DNA of 64,000 nt from Brevibacillus panacihumi W25 (GTDB lineage: Bacteria; Bacillota; Bacilli; Brevibacillales; Brevibacillaceae). Of this stretch, positions 45,869-54,720 are shown piece after piece; positions within the stretch are counted from its first letter, which is position 1; every line of letters begins with the position of its first letter. Made by a program: the position numbers and the translations under genes. The notes below the pieces were generated by a model. The model saw only the letters and a program-made list of their open reading frames with translations. It made no database searches and was not told the DNA's origin. Where the stretch lies: NCBI RefSeq assembly GCF_000503775.1, contig NZ_KI629785.1, positions 248,001-312,000 of the forward strand, read 5' to 3'.

Positions 45869-45905
45869 AGGATGGACGGGGTTTCTGACACCCTCAGTCC
45901 ACCCT
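45869..45905 (-). terminator. Rho-independent terminator of rpsB
   Basis: The arms 45869-45877 and 45897-45905 pair (9 bp with one G-U), with a loop of 19 bases and a T7 run on the minus strand. It lies 11 bases after the rpsB stop. Confidence 0.85.
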
Positions 45906-45916
45906 CTTACACTTGC

Positions 45917-46627
45917 TTACGCAGTTGTTGTGGTTTGTTGCTCTGTACCTTGGTTGCCTTCAAGCAGGGCGTCAGCCATTTTCGCAGTAAGCAGTTTTAC
46001 CGCGCGGATAGCGTCGTCGTTACCTGGGATCACGTAGTCGATCTCGTCTGGGTCGCAGTTTGTATCTACGATCGCAACGATTGGGATACCCAATTTACGA
46101 GCTTCTGCAACAGCAATGCGCTCTTTGCGAGGGTCGATGACGAACAGAGCGTCCGGCAGTTGATCCATATGAGCGATACCGCCGAGGAATTTCTCCAGGC
46201 GATCCATTTCTTTGCGAAGAACGATTACTTCTTTTTTCGGCAAGACTTCAAATGTGCCATCTTCTTCCATGCGTTTCAGCTCAGCCAAGCGAGATGTACG
46301 CTTTTTGATGGTTGTGAAGTTTGTCAGGGTACCACCCAACCAGCGTTGGTTGATGAAGTAGTGACCTGTGCGTTCTGCTTCTTCTTTTACGGATTCTTGT
46401 GCTTGTTTCTTCGTACCTACGAAGAGCACTTTTCCGCCGTTTTGGGAGAGTTCACGTACGAAGTTGTACGCTTCCTCAACTTTTTTCACGGTTTTTTGCA
46501 GGTCGATAATGTAGATACCGTTACGTTCGGTGAAGATATAGCGAGCCATTTTCGGGTTCCAGCGGCGAGTTTGGTGACCGAAGTGAACACCAGCCTCGAG
46601 CAGCTGTTTCATCGAAATTACTGCCAT
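45917..46627 (-). CDS. rpsB: 30S ribosomal protein S2
   Basis: 236 residues starting [25 protein letters not shown], the S2 hallmark, with [10 protein letters not shown] and [20 protein letters not shown]. It is a late 30S assembly protein. ATG at 46627 after AAGGAGGTG. It has a strong promoter (46758-46786) and an approximately 125-base leader. Confidence 0.98.
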   Translation of the reverse strand: MAVISMKQLLEAGVHFGHQTRRWNPKMARYIFTERNGIYIIDLQKTVKKVEEAYNFVRELSQNGGKVLFVGTKKQAQESVKEEAERTGHYFINQRWLGGTLTNFTTIKKRTSRLAELKRMEEDGTFEVLPKKEVIVLRKEMDRLEKFLGGIAHMDQLPDALFVIDPRKERIAVAEARKLGIPIVAIVDTNCDPDEIDYVIPGNDDAIRAVKLLTAKMADALLEGNQGTEQQTTTTA

Positions 46628-46752
46628 ATTTCACACCTCCTTCAAGAATGGTTTTTGTGATGCTTACCTCCGCCTCACCGCATCTCCCAGACAAAACTGC
46701 CCTTCAGGCAGCACCATTGCTGGAATTGGTGGACGTGCGAATTCAACACCGT
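46628..46752 (-). promoter_or_regulatory. rpsB leader with hairpins, possible S2 autoregulatory RNA
   Basis: The leader can form CTGCC/GGCAG (46697-46701 with 46707-46711) and CACCA/TGGTG (46712-46716 with 46727-46731) hairpins. S2 autoregulation through rpsB leaders is known in E. coli; a role here is inference. Confidence 0.4.
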
Positions 46753-46757
46753 TAATG

Positions 46758-46786
46758 AATATATCATATGGGTCTTTCATTTGCAA
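46758..46786 (-). promoter_or_regulatory. sigma-A promoter of rpsB
   Basis: On the minus strand TTGCAA (46781-46786), 17 bases, then TATATT (46758-46763), just after the terminator of the preceding gene. Confidence 0.82.
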
Positions 46787-46816
46787 CAAAGGGATGCCTT
46801 TTTTCGCAAAATGAAA

Positions 46817-46837
46817 GCCGCCTATTTTTTCGGCGGC
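46817..46837 (-). terminator. Rho-independent terminator overlapping the end of the MltG-like gene
   Basis: GCCGCC (46817-46822) pairs with GGCGGC (46832-46837); the stop codon and final PPKK codons lie inside it. The tail on the minus strand is TTTCATTTTG. Confidence 0.65.
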
Positions 46838-47430
46838 GTTGTGATCAGCTTGACGATGTCTTTTTCCGTAGCCGGGACCGCGATTTCATACGTCCCGACC
46901 CGGATCCGATTCAGCATGTTTTGCGAGCGCAGTTCGTCTACCAGACCGTTATTCTCCGGAAGTATTTTTTCTTGCACAAGGATCTTTGACACGCTTTCCG
47001 CTGTTGCCTTGTACGGGATTGTAAAAGAGGCCAACACTGGCTGTTCCGGTGTTACTGCTTCGGCTGGAGCCGGCGCTGGTGCTGCGTTAGCCACAACCGG
47101 CACCTGGGCGGCGGCAGAATGCTTCGGCTGCGTTACAGCTGGAGCAGACACGGGATCCACCACTGGCTCTGCGACATCTGCAGACTCCGGCTTCTCGGGC
47201 GCTGTTGGCGGGGTAGCGGCAGGTTTTACGCTTACCTTCTTCTCACCCTGCAATTGCTCATACTCTTCTTTTGTAAGGACGACCATGTCCATACCGTCTG
47301 CCGCTGCTTTCATCTGCTCCGCCGTAATTGGTGTGGAAACGGAAGCTGGCTTGGGTACGGACAGACCAATGACCGCTGTAGCGACCAGGACTCCCGCACC
47401 AAAGCCGAGCAAAAGTTCACGTTTATGCAT
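46822..47430 (-). CDS. MltG/YceG-like membrane protein lacking the catalytic domain
   Basis: 202 residues: one membrane segment (about 7-25), an Ala/Pro/Val-rich extracytoplasmic linker (about 60-125) and a C-terminal region (about 130-198) with ILVQEKILPENNGLVDEL and NRIRVGTYEIAVPATEKDI, which resembles the non-catalytic LysM-like part of YceG/MltG. The glutamate-bearing transglycosylase core is absent. ATG at 47430 after GGGGAGG, overlapping the SwrB-like gene by 8 bases. It may bind glycan strands near the flagellum. The family call is moderate. Confidence 0.6.
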   Translation of the reverse strand: MHKRELLLGFGAGVLVATAVIGLSVPKPASVSTPITAEQMKAAADGMDMVVLTKEEYEQLQGEKKVSVKPAATPPTAPEKPESADVAEPVVDPVSAPAVTQPKHSAAAQVPVVANAAPAPAPAEAVTPEQPVLASFTIPYKATAESVSKILVQEKILPENNGLVDELRSQNMLNRIRVGTYEIAVPATEKDIVKLITTPPKK

Positions 47431-47935
47431 GAATCTGCCTCCCCTCATGCTTGGCGGCCAGCATGAAGATCAAGTCAATCTCGCCTCGCCCGACACCCAG
47501 TCGTTTCGCGATTTCATCCGGAGACAGCCCTTCTCCTTGCAATTCAAACACTCGGCGGTAACGTTCCCGCAAAGCGAGCATATCGACTTCAGAAGGTCCT
47601 TTTGCCGCGTTCCCTTCTTCGCCGGCTGTAATCGACGCATCATGGGCTTGAACCACAGGATGACGCTGATTCTCAAGTTCCTCTAATCGCCTGCGGAGCA
47701 TGGCGACTTCCTGCAGCAGTTCATCATTGGACCGCTGGATTCTTTCCGTGGCTGCTGTCTGCTCCTGCCTGATCTGTTTGGCTAATCGCTGGATCCCTTG
47801 CTCCAGCTCGGCCTTCTCTGCGCTACGTTGTGTCCGAATCTCCGGCTGATTGCCCGTCCCTTTTTGCCTGACGAGCAAAGCGAGCAGCATAATTGCGAGT
47901 CCTGCTCCTATCAAGATGATATACACTACATCCAT
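47423..47935 (-). CDS. SwrB-like coiled-coil membrane protein
   Basis: 170 residues: an N-terminal membrane segment (about 3-22), a coiled coil (about 38-92; RLAKQIRQEQTAATERIQRS) and a C-terminal helix-turn-helix-like end (LQGEGLSPDEIAKRLGVGRG). This layout and the place between sigD and rpsB match B. subtilis SwrB (YlxL), which promotes flagellar type III export activation. The ATG at 47935 is chosen for its AAGGGTGG ribosome site; a GTG three codons earlier is the alternative. Similarity is in layout rather than clear sequence, so the symbol is withheld. Confidence 0.65.
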   Translation of the reverse strand: MDVVYIILIGAGLAIMLLALLVRQKGTGNQPEIRTQRSAEKAELEQGIQRLAKQIRQEQTAATERIQRSNDELLQEVAMLRRRLEELENQRHPVVQAHDASITAGEEGNAAKGPSEVDMLALRERYRRVFELQGEGLSPDEIAKRLGVGRGEIDLIFMLAAKHEGRQIHA

Positions 47936-47990
47936 TTTAGCCACCCTTGCTTTGGCATAACTGTTATCAAGAATAATGATTGCGCCTCGC

Positions 47991-48329
47991 CTACAGCGAA
48001 ATATCGATAAAACGACCCCTCATTGGATCTCGCATATCAACGGCCTCTCTCGCCTTTTCTACTGGCGTCTCCTCTGACCCTTCCGTCGAAATGACGATTA
48101 CCGCAGGCTCGTCTTTTTTCTTCTGTTGCTGCTCCCGTTCACGAATCTGATTTTTTTCAGTCTGATCAACAATATGCGGCCGCTGCCGGTTCTGCTCGTC
48201 CAATTGCTTGCGCTCTTCATGCAACAAAAGCTGTTCTGTAGTGGGCCGTTGCTGCTGCTGGTCTTGAATCCGGCCTACTTCTGTCATGCGAGGTATTGCC
48301 ACCTGCAACTCAACCGCCTTCAGACTCAT
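47991..48329 (-). CDS. unrecognised 112-residue charged protein
   Basis: Starts MSLKAVELQVAIPRMTEVGR, then a very Gln/Glu/Arg/Lys-rich middle (about 20-75, with runs QQQQ and EQQQKKK), likely helical or disordered, and an acidic C-terminus ending RGRFIDISL. No signal, membrane segment or cysteine. ATG at 48329. It sits between the FapA-like and SwrB-like genes, so a flagellar or motility role is possible from context only. I do not recognise the family. Confidence 0.75.
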   Translation of the reverse strand: MSLKAVELQVAIPRMTEVGRIQDQQQQRPTTEQLLLHEERKQLDEQNRQRPHIVDQTEKNQIREREQQQKKKDEPAVIVISTEGSEETPVEKAREAVDMRDPMRGRFIDISL

Positions 48330-48371
48330 TTGGCTACAGTCCTTTCTCCCTTTACAATCCAGCTTTCCTAG

Positions 48372-49790
48372 CTACATCAGTGTCGCGCCAGTGATTTCTC
48401 CATCCAAAACGATAAAACGCGTTCGAGCGTATTCATGTTTGATAAAGTGAACGAGCTTTCCAAATGTCATTTTAATGCCCGGATACATGTTTGAATAGAC
48501 CTCAATGGCAGCAGGGCCACCTCCAACCAGTTCTGCTTCCACTTCTTTGCGGCGTGCTTCCAGGTTTTTTACTTCCTTTTCCAGCACTAGTCGGGTATTC
48601 GCTAGCTTGACTTGCATCATGCGTTTGTCTGCTGGTAGCTCGCCGTTCGCTTGCAAGATCTGATTGAGGACAGAAAGACCCTGGTCTGTTTTGCGTAAAT
48701 TTTCATACGCGTTCTGCAGCTCTTTTTGAATCGAGGAAAGCTCTTGGCGAAGCTCCGGCTTCACACCTACCTCCAGAACAGTCGGCGTAGCATTTGTATT
48801 TCCGTAGACCCGAGCGACGATTTTCTCGCCTGCCTGGAGAATTCCTCCAATAATAATTCCCTTTGGTCCATTACAGATAATATGTTTGCCTGCACGGACA
48901 GTGGAAAACATGATGCTTTGCGAGACGATGACCTGGTTTCCGGCGGTGACATTGGCGTTTTGAATAAAGGAGGTTTGCACATTGTGTCCGGCTTTGATCG
49001 AGCCCTTATCCTGCGCGACAATCCCGCTCTTGATCTCGATGGAGCCTTGAGCTTCCAGTTCGGCTCCTTCAACACTCCCGAGCACACGGATATCTCCAGA
49101 TGCTTTTACCCGAAATCCATTGAGAACGTTCCCGCGAATGACCACCGTTCCCACGAAATCAATATTTCCGACTCCGAAATCCACATCCCCGTTCACTTCA
49201 AATATAGGGAACACATTCAGCTTGTCCTTATCCGTGAATGAAACCTGGCCGTCGATCGCGGCATAAATCATGGTTCTCTCCTGATTTTGCACGACGTTTT
49301 TACCAGGTTTTAATACGGGTTCCTTTCCGGCTTTGGGCGCGATGGGCTCTCCGGTAACAGCCGTGCCCGGTTTGCCAGATGTGGCCGGTTTTTTCCGTGC
49401 CAAAAGCTGGCCTTTCGCAACATTCGGGATACTCGTCAAGTTGTAAAAATCAACGCGTCCGTCTTCCATTTCTTTGGGGCCATTCTCTTCGCCCACACTG
49501 GCCAAGTATGGATACTCAATCGTACCATCCTGTCCGGGTACGGGCGGCTCCCCATTTGCTACTGTCAGCATGGTATTTACAAACTTCGCAGGCATCAAAC
49601 AAAATTCTCGTACTGCGTCTTTTCGGATGCCGAATGTCACCCGATGTTGTTCCAATGCCTGATAGACGTCTTTTTCCGTAATCAGGATATGTTCCAGATC
49701 TTTTTCTTCCGCTCTTAGAATGATTCCGGCTTCCAATTTGTCGGGCGATACCTTTACATCGATTTGAAATTGCCTTGTCGCTTCCATCAT
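48372..49790 (-). CDS. FapA family (DUF342) protein
   Basis: 472 residues. The central region (about 165-330) shows a right-handed beta-helix-like series of Val/Ile/Gly repeats (GDVDFGVGNIDFVGTVVIRG; GFRVKASGDIRVLGSV; SQGSIEIKSG-like), the DUF342/FapA signature, followed by a coiled coil (about 345-425). FapA was linked to flagellar assembly and cell-shape or polar functions in other bacteria. Tandem ATG codons at 49790 follow GGGGG; either may be used. It follows sigD by 54 bases. Confidence 0.82.
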   Translation of the reverse strand: MMEATRQFQIDVKVSPDKLEAGIILRAEEKDLEHILITEKDVYQALEQHRVTFGIRKDAVREFCLMPAKFVNTMLTVANGEPPVPGQDGTIEYPYLASVGEENGPKEMEDGRVDFYNLTSIPNVAKGQLLARKKPATSGKPGTAVTGEPIAPKAGKEPVLKPGKNVVQNQERTMIYAAIDGQVSFTDKDKLNVFPIFEVNGDVDFGVGNIDFVGTVVIRGNVLNGFRVKASGDIRVLGSVEGAELEAQGSIEIKSGIVAQDKGSIKAGHNVQTSFIQNANVTAGNQVIVSQSIMFSTVRAGKHIICNGPKGIIIGGILQAGEKIVARVYGNTNATPTVLEVGVKPELRQELSSIQKELQNAYENLRKTDQGLSVLNQILQANGELPADKRMMQVKLANTRLVLEKEVKNLEARRKEVEAELVGGGPAAIEVYSNMYPGIKMTFGKLVHFIKHEYARTRFIVLDGEITGATLM

Positions 49791-49844
49791 TCTACCCCCT
49801 CTTAGCCTACGGGAAGAATCCTACGTCGTTCGTTCCCACGGGCG

Positions 49845-50633
49845 TTAGATTAGCTGTGACTTCCACCTGGATAATGTAGAGCGCAGTCGGAATAAAGCCT
49901 TGGAGTGAAGTTGAGAAATGCGGGATGGAGACAAGCACATGATCTCAGCGATTTCTGATAGGGTCATCTCTTCGAAGTAGAACAACGAAACCACCGTTCT
50001 CTCTTTTTCGGGCAGCTTGTCAATCACATTAATCAACACTTCTTTTAAACTGGATACCTCAGCAACACTCTCGGGTCTTGGAGTGAATTCATCCACAATA
50101 TAAGAATGCCTTGCTGTTTTTTGTTCCTCTTCATCCCCGACCGTCTCATCGATGGAGACCATCGTGGCCAGAGAGGTTTCATAAAACACCTGCTGCAATT
50201 CTTTTTCACTTATCCCCAGATACGTGGATACTTCTTCATCGGTCGGCATACGCAGTGACTGTTGTTCCAAATAGGTATATGCTTCTTCAATTTTCTTGGC
50301 CTTGTCTCGAACCGTACGCGGAATCCAGTCGTTCTCACGCAGTCCGTCGATCATGGCACCGCGGATCCGCCACATTGCATACGTTTCAAACTGGAGACCG
50401 CGCGTATGATCGAACTTGGCCAATGCGTCCAATAGACCAAAACGCCCGTAGCTGATCAAGTCGTCCTTGTCCACATTGGAAGGAAGGTTGATCGCCAAGC
50501 GGTTCGCCACTTTGTCGACCAAAGGCAAAAACTTTGTAATCAGATCGACTTCCGCCTCGCGACTTCCTTCTTCTTTCCACATTACCCATTTATCAAATTC
50601 TTTTGCTTTTTCCTGACTGGTTAGCCGTGCCAC
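49845..50633 (-). CDS. sigD: flagellar sigma factor SigD (FliA/WhiG family)
   Basis: 262 residues with sigma regions 2 (about 25-95; RFGLLDALAKFDHTRGLQFE), 3 (about 105-175) and 4 (about 205-255; MTLSEIAEIMCLSPSRISQL). It directs late flagellar, motility and autolysin genes. GTG start at 50633 after AAAGGTTGG. It lies near the end of the che/fla operon, where distance from the promoter limits its expression in B. subtilis. An FlgM-type anti-sigma gene is not in this window. Confidence 0.95.
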   Translation of the reverse strand: MARLTSQEKAKEFDKWVMWKEEGSREAEVDLITKFLPLVDKVANRLAINLPSNVDKDDLISYGRFGLLDALAKFDHTRGLQFETYAMWRIRGAMIDGLRENDWIPRTVRDKAKKIEEAYTYLEQQSLRMPTDEEVSTYLGISEKELQQVFYETSLATMVSIDETVGDEEEQKTARHSYIVDEFTPRPESVAEVSSLKEVLINVIDKLPEKERTVVSLFYFEEMTLSEIAEIMCLSPSRISQLHSKALFRLRSTLSRWKSQLI

Positions 50634-50650
50634 GAATTAGTCACCAACCT

Positions 50651-51049
50651 TTACTCATCTGATAAGCGCCGAATAACCTCTGCAACGGTGGTGGGATCCT
50701 CAGCTAAATGAGTGTGATCCTGGCGGGAAAATGTAAGCGGAGTAAAGGAATCCTCCTCAGCGGAATCCGAAACCTCTATCCCTTCCACCCCTTCTTCCGA
50801 ACTCTCCGAAGTCATGGGAGACGCAGCCACTACTCCGTCTTTGCTCTCTTCAACTGTAGATGGAGTTGACGTCTGCGTGATGATGCCAAACAACCAGCGT
50901 ATTGGGAAAGCAGCCAGGAAAAACAGCAGAAAGGCAAGACCGGCACGCTCCAAGGAAACCAGCCAGACGTTGCTCATCATAGCGACAATGAAGGTAACAA
51001 CACATGCAAGAAGGGCCAATCCTGTATTAATCCACATGGTTCCCAGCAT
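50651..51049 (-). CDS. unrecognised two-segment membrane protein between cheD and sigD
   Basis: 132 residues. Two membrane segments (about 6-26 and 32-55) are followed by a Ser/Glu/Asp-rich acidic cytoplasmic tail (about 60-132, with SSEEGVEGIEVSDSAEED). ATG at 51049, two bases after the cheD stop. It ends 18 bases before sigD, so it is co-transcribed with them. No homologue is recognised from sequence alone; context suggests a motility-linked or anti-sigma-like helper, which is speculation. Confidence 0.75.
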   Translation of the reverse strand: MLGTMWINTGLALLACVVTFIVAMMSNVWLVSLERAGLAFLLFFLAAFPIRWLFGIITQTSTPSTVEESKDGVVAASPMTSESSEEGVEGIEVSDSAEEDSFTPLTFSRQDHTHLAEDPTTVAEVIRRLSDE

Positions 51050-51051
51050 AC

Positions 51052-51537
51052 CTATACTTCCTTCACACCTTGATTTACGGTCCGGATTTGCAAAACTCCT
51101 GTCGAGGAATCAAACTCAATGGTTCTTCCGCAATTTCCTCCCGTATCTTCCGCAATAATTTTTATTTGTGCAGCCTGTAAGGCCGTTTTGCAGGCTTCTA
51201 CGTTGCGCGGCCCAATTCGCATCATGTCATTGCCTCCGAGAAAGGCGAACATTTGGGCTCCTCCTGCTAGCTTTGCAATCATATTCCGAGATGCTGCTCC
51301 TTCTTTTTGCATCTGCTGGATCAAATGGGGAATTGCCGTATCCGCGTATTTACCCACTGACAGCTCCCCGCCCTTTGCCAAAGACGATTCAGGGAGCATC
51401 ACGTGGGCCATGCCGGCGACCTTGTGGATATGATCGTAGAGTACGACGCCTACACAAGAACCCAAGCCCGTGGTACGCAACCGGCTGGGCGGTTTCGCCA
51501 CGCCGAGATCGGCCATTCCTATCTTAATAATCTCCAT
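51052..51537 (-). CDS. cheD: chemoreceptor glutamine deamidase CheD
   Basis: 161 residues. Catalytic Cys in TTGLGSCVGV (about 28) and His in GMAHVMLP (about 45) are present. It deamidates receptor glutamines and works with CheC in adaptation. ATG at 51537, overlapping cheC by 14 bases. Confidence 0.95.
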   Translation of the reverse strand: MEIIKIGMADLGVAKPPSRLRTTGLGSCVGVVLYDHIHKVAGMAHVMLPESSLAKGGELSVGKYADTAIPHLIQQMQKEGAASRNMIAKLAGGAQMFAFLGGNDMMRIGPRNVEACKTALQAAQIKIIAEDTGGNCGRTIEFDSSTGVLQIRTVNQGVKEV

Positions 51538-52150
51538 CGAACGGAACTCCTAGTGAACGAAATAGTATCGGTAATGATTCCGGGTCTGGTATCAAAAAGA
51601 AGTTTCCTTTTACTTGCTCGTTTCCTTCAAAGAAAGCCGTATCTATGGTGAGTGCAAAATCTCCAGTCTGTCCTAAAGCATACAACCCGTAGCTGAGAAT
51701 CGCCCCTGCCATATCGACGGCAAGACCAGGAACAGATGGCTGAAGATTTAATTTTGTCAGATCAGCCAGTGAAGAGAGATAGGAGCCTGTGAGGATGTTC
51801 CCGACCTCGTGCAAGGCAGAGATCTGGAGTTCATCCCACTCCTCCACTTCTTTGTTGAACCCTGTGATCTGCGTAAGGAGGTGTTTGGCTGAATCCAGGT
51901 CAAGGATGAAGAACATGTTGCCGGGACTGTCTCCCTCCACGCGAAGAAAGACGGTCACGACTACATTCTCAGCTCCACCCACACAATCAGCTACTTCATC
52001 GAAAGGGATTATCCGTACTTGCGGCACCTTCATATCGATCGATTTCTGCATGAGTTGCGACAGAGCCGTAGCCGCATGTCCGGCACCGATGTTCCCGATC
52101 TCACGCAATACGTCGAACTGGAAATCCCCGAATTTTGTAAAGTAGGCCAT
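51524..52150 (-). CDS. cheC: CheY-P phosphatase CheC
   Basis: 208 residues, with two copies of the CheC phosphatase motif: EIGNIGAGHAATALSQ (about 16) and EVGNILTGSYLSSL (about 115). Both carry the D/S-E-x-x-N-type residues (E and N visible). It dephosphorylates CheY-P and binds CheD. ATG at 52150. Co-transcribed with cheW and cheD. Confidence 0.94.
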   Translation of the reverse strand: MAYFTKFGDFQFDVLREIGNIGAGHAATALSQLMQKSIDMKVPQVRIIPFDEVADCVGGAENVVVTVFLRVEGDSPGNMFFILDLDSAKHLLTQITGFNKEVEEWDELQISALHEVGNILTGSYLSSLADLTKLNLQPSVPGLAVDMAGAILSYGLYALGQTGDFALTIDTAFFEGNEQVKGNFFLIPDPESLPILFRSLGVPFDGDY

Positions 52151-52155
52151 GTTAC

Positions 52156-52632
52156 TTATCCCTCTAATGCGTCCAACTGATTGATTTCCTCTGTGCTCAG
52201 CACCTTGTCGAGGTTCAACAGGATCAACAGGCGATTGTCCAGCTTGGCTACACCGCGCAGATAGGCAGCTTCTACTCCACCAACAACCTCCGGAGGCGGT
52301 TCGATCGCATCCACAGGAATATCAATGACATCATTGGCCGCATCAACAATTAAACCAACTTCCAAATCTCCTACTGCGACGATAATGGTTCTCGTCGAGT
52401 CTGAATACTCGCTTTCCTCCAGATCAAAACGCTTTCTCAGGTCAATGATCGGAGTCACGACCCCGCGCAAATTGATGACCCCTTTGACAAACTTCGGCGT
52501 ACGAGGGACGCGTGTGATGTGCTCCAGCTTTTCGATAGCCTTTACCTGATGCACTTCCACACCGTACTCCTCATCTTGTAACCGAAAGACAATCACTTTC
52601 ACTTCGCCTACGATAGCTTTTTGCTCGAGCAT
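52156..52632 (-). CDS. cheW: chemotaxis coupling protein CheW
   Basis: 158 residues, a single CheW domain with VIVFRLQDEEYGVEVHQVKAI and NLRGVVTPIIDLRKRF. It links receptors to CheA at the membrane array. ATG at 52632, 16 bases after cheA. Confidence 0.95.
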   Translation of the reverse strand: MLEQKAIVGEVKVIVFRLQDEEYGVEVHQVKAIEKLEHITRVPRTPKFVKGVINLRGVVTPIIDLRKRFDLEESEYSDSTRTIIVAVGDLEVGLIVDAANDVIDIPVDAIEPPPEVVGGVEAAYLRGVAKLDNRLLILLNLDKVLSTEEINQLDALEG

Positions 52633-52648
52633 GTGGCTGCCCCTCCTT

Positions 52649-54700
52649 CTACTTGATCAATGCGTTGCAGTCAATAATGAGTGCTACTTGTCCATCCCCG
52701 AGAATGGTTGCGCCGGAAATCGCGAAAACATTCACCAAATACTTGCCGAGGGATTTCAAGACGATTTCCTGTTGTCCGATAAAGGAATCGACGACCAACC
52801 CCGCCATTTTTTCTCCTTTTCGCACAATGACTACTGCAACTTCGTCATCGGTCTCTTCCTGATTGCTCGGTACTTGGAAGATTTCTTCAAGCGAGACAAG
52901 CGGTACGACACGACCGCGGAAGTCGATGACTTTTTGACGATGCGCCAGCATGATTTGGTCCTTTTTGAATACAGCCGTCTCGATAATGGAGCTCAGCGGC
53001 ACGGCATACTTCTCGTTTTTCACCTGAACCAGCATCGCCGAAATAATCGAGAGAGTCAGCGGCAGCTGTACGAGGAAGGTGGTGCCTTTCCCGCGGACTG
53101 AGTCCACACTGACACTTCCGCCCAACGCTACGATTTTGGATTTTACGACATCCAGCCCCACACCACGGCCGGAAATATCGGATATGACATCTGCTGTACT
53201 GAAGCCAGAAGCGAACAAGAGCTCATGGATCTGCTTGTCAGTCATCGTCTCAGCTGCCGACTGCGTGACGATGCCGCGCTCGATTGCTTTTTTCAACACC
53301 TTATCCTTGTTGATTCCGGCGCCATCGTCCTTCACTTCAATGAAGACATGGTTGCCGCTATGGAAGGCGCGCAGCTCAATTGTTCCTTCCTCCGGCTTGC
53401 CGGCATTCCTGCGATCGGTCACGGATTCGATACCGTGGTCGAGGGAATTACGCAGCAGGTGAACGAGCGGATCGCCAATCTCATCGATTACGGTGCGGTC
53501 CAGTTCTGTCTCTGCCCCGAAAATTTCCAGGTTCACTTTTTTATTCAAATCTTTCGCCAGGTCGCGAATCATCCTTGGGAACCGGTTGAATACCTGTTCA
53601 ACTGGCACCATTCGCATGGTCAAGATAATATTTTGCAAGTCTCCGCTGATCCGGCTCATATGCTCAACCGTTTCTTGCAGCTCACTCTTTCCGATCTCTC
53701 GAGCCAATTGTTCCAGTCGACCTCGATCGATGACCAGCTCACTGAAGAGATTCATCAAAATGTCAAGACGCTCAATATCAACGCGGATGGTCTTTCCTCC
53801 AGCAGCAACTTTGCGAGTAGCGGCAGGCTGTGCCGTCTCTGCCTTTTTAGGCGCTGCAGCGTTCGAAACAGGTGCTTCGGGCTGTGCCGCCGGGGGCTCT
53901 GCCTGAGGAGCCTTCAGATCAATCGTCTCGATCTGAACCTCTTGAATCTCCGAGATGTTCTGAATCGCTGTACGTACCTTTTCCATGGGATGCATCGTGA
54001 CGAACACCACTTCAAAGGAAAGATCAAAACGTTCATTTTCAATCTCTTGCACGGCTGGCGTCGTCTTGATTACTTCACCCAAAGACTCGAGTTGATCAAA
54101 GACCATGTATGCGCGAGCAGCCTTTAGCAAGCAGTTTTCATTCAAGATCACTTTGATCCAGAAAAGATTGTTGCCCGAATCTTTGGACTGCTTCAATACA
54201 GTCTGGGCATAATCATCCAGATCGAGATCAGGCTTGGCGGTTTCGGTGCTAGCAGACGCTGCCAGGACCTCTGGCTCTGCTACGGAAGCCGTTGCAGCCA
54301 CCTCCTGCTGCGCCGTAAAGTCACCTGCCACGATTGCGCGAAGCTTGCGCACAGGATCGGATACGTCTGCCGAGCCGTCTCCGCCTTCCGTGATATGTAT
54401 CACCATACCCTCAATCAAATCCACACTCTGAAAAATAACATCCATAATATCGCTGTTGATTGTCAGCTTGTTATTGCGGATCAGATCCAGCACATTCTCC
54501 GCTTCATGTGTCAAGCTCGCCATGTCCTCGAAGCCCATGGTCGCCGACATTCCCTTGAGCGTATGGGCGGATCGGAAAATTTCATTGACAATCTGGATAT
54601 TTGCAGGATCATTTTCCAGGATCAGAAGATTTTCATTGATCGCTTGCAAGTGTTCTTTTGACTCTTCAATAAACATGTCCAAATACTGATTCATATCCAT
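52649..54700 (-). CDS. cheA: chemotaxis histidine kinase CheA
   Basis: 683 residues: Hpt domain (about 1-105) with phosphorylated His46 (SAHTLKG), P2 CheY-binding region (about 165-260), dimerisation helices (about 305-370), HATPase core (GDPLVHLLRNSLDHGIE, DDGAGI, GRGVGLDVVK) and C-terminal CheW-like domain (about 540-675). It autophosphorylates and passes phosphate to CheY and CheB. The ATG at 54700 follows GGGAGGTGG; the 13 longer codons overlap cheB. Confidence 0.96.
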   Translation of the reverse strand: MDMNQYLDMFIEESKEHLQAINENLLILENDPANIQIVNEIFRSAHTLKGMSATMGFEDMASLTHEAENVLDLIRNNKLTINSDIMDVIFQSVDLIEGMVIHITEGGDGSADVSDPVRKLRAIVAGDFTAQQEVAATASVAEPEVLAASASTETAKPDLDLDDYAQTVLKQSKDSGNNLFWIKVILNENCLLKAARAYMVFDQLESLGEVIKTTPAVQEIENERFDLSFEVVFVTMHPMEKVRTAIQNISEIQEVQIETIDLKAPQAEPPAAQPEAPVSNAAAPKKAETAQPAATRKVAAGGKTIRVDIERLDILMNLFSELVIDRGRLEQLAREIGKSELQETVEHMSRISGDLQNIILTMRMVPVEQVFNRFPRMIRDLAKDLNKKVNLEIFGAETELDRTVIDEIGDPLVHLLRNSLDHGIESVTDRRNAGKPEEGTIELRAFHSGNHVFIEVKDDGAGINKDKVLKKAIERGIVTQSAAETMTDKQIHELLFASGFSTADVISDISGRGVGLDVVKSKIVALGGSVSVDSVRGKGTTFLVQLPLTLSIISAMLVQVKNEKYAVPLSSIIETAVFKKDQIMLAHRQKVIDFRGRVVPLVSLEEIFQVPSNQEETDDEVAVVIVRKGEKMAGLVVDSFIGQQEIVLKSLGKYLVNVFAISGATILGDGQVALIIDCNALIK

Positions 54701-54720
54701 AGGTGATCCACCTCCCAAAA

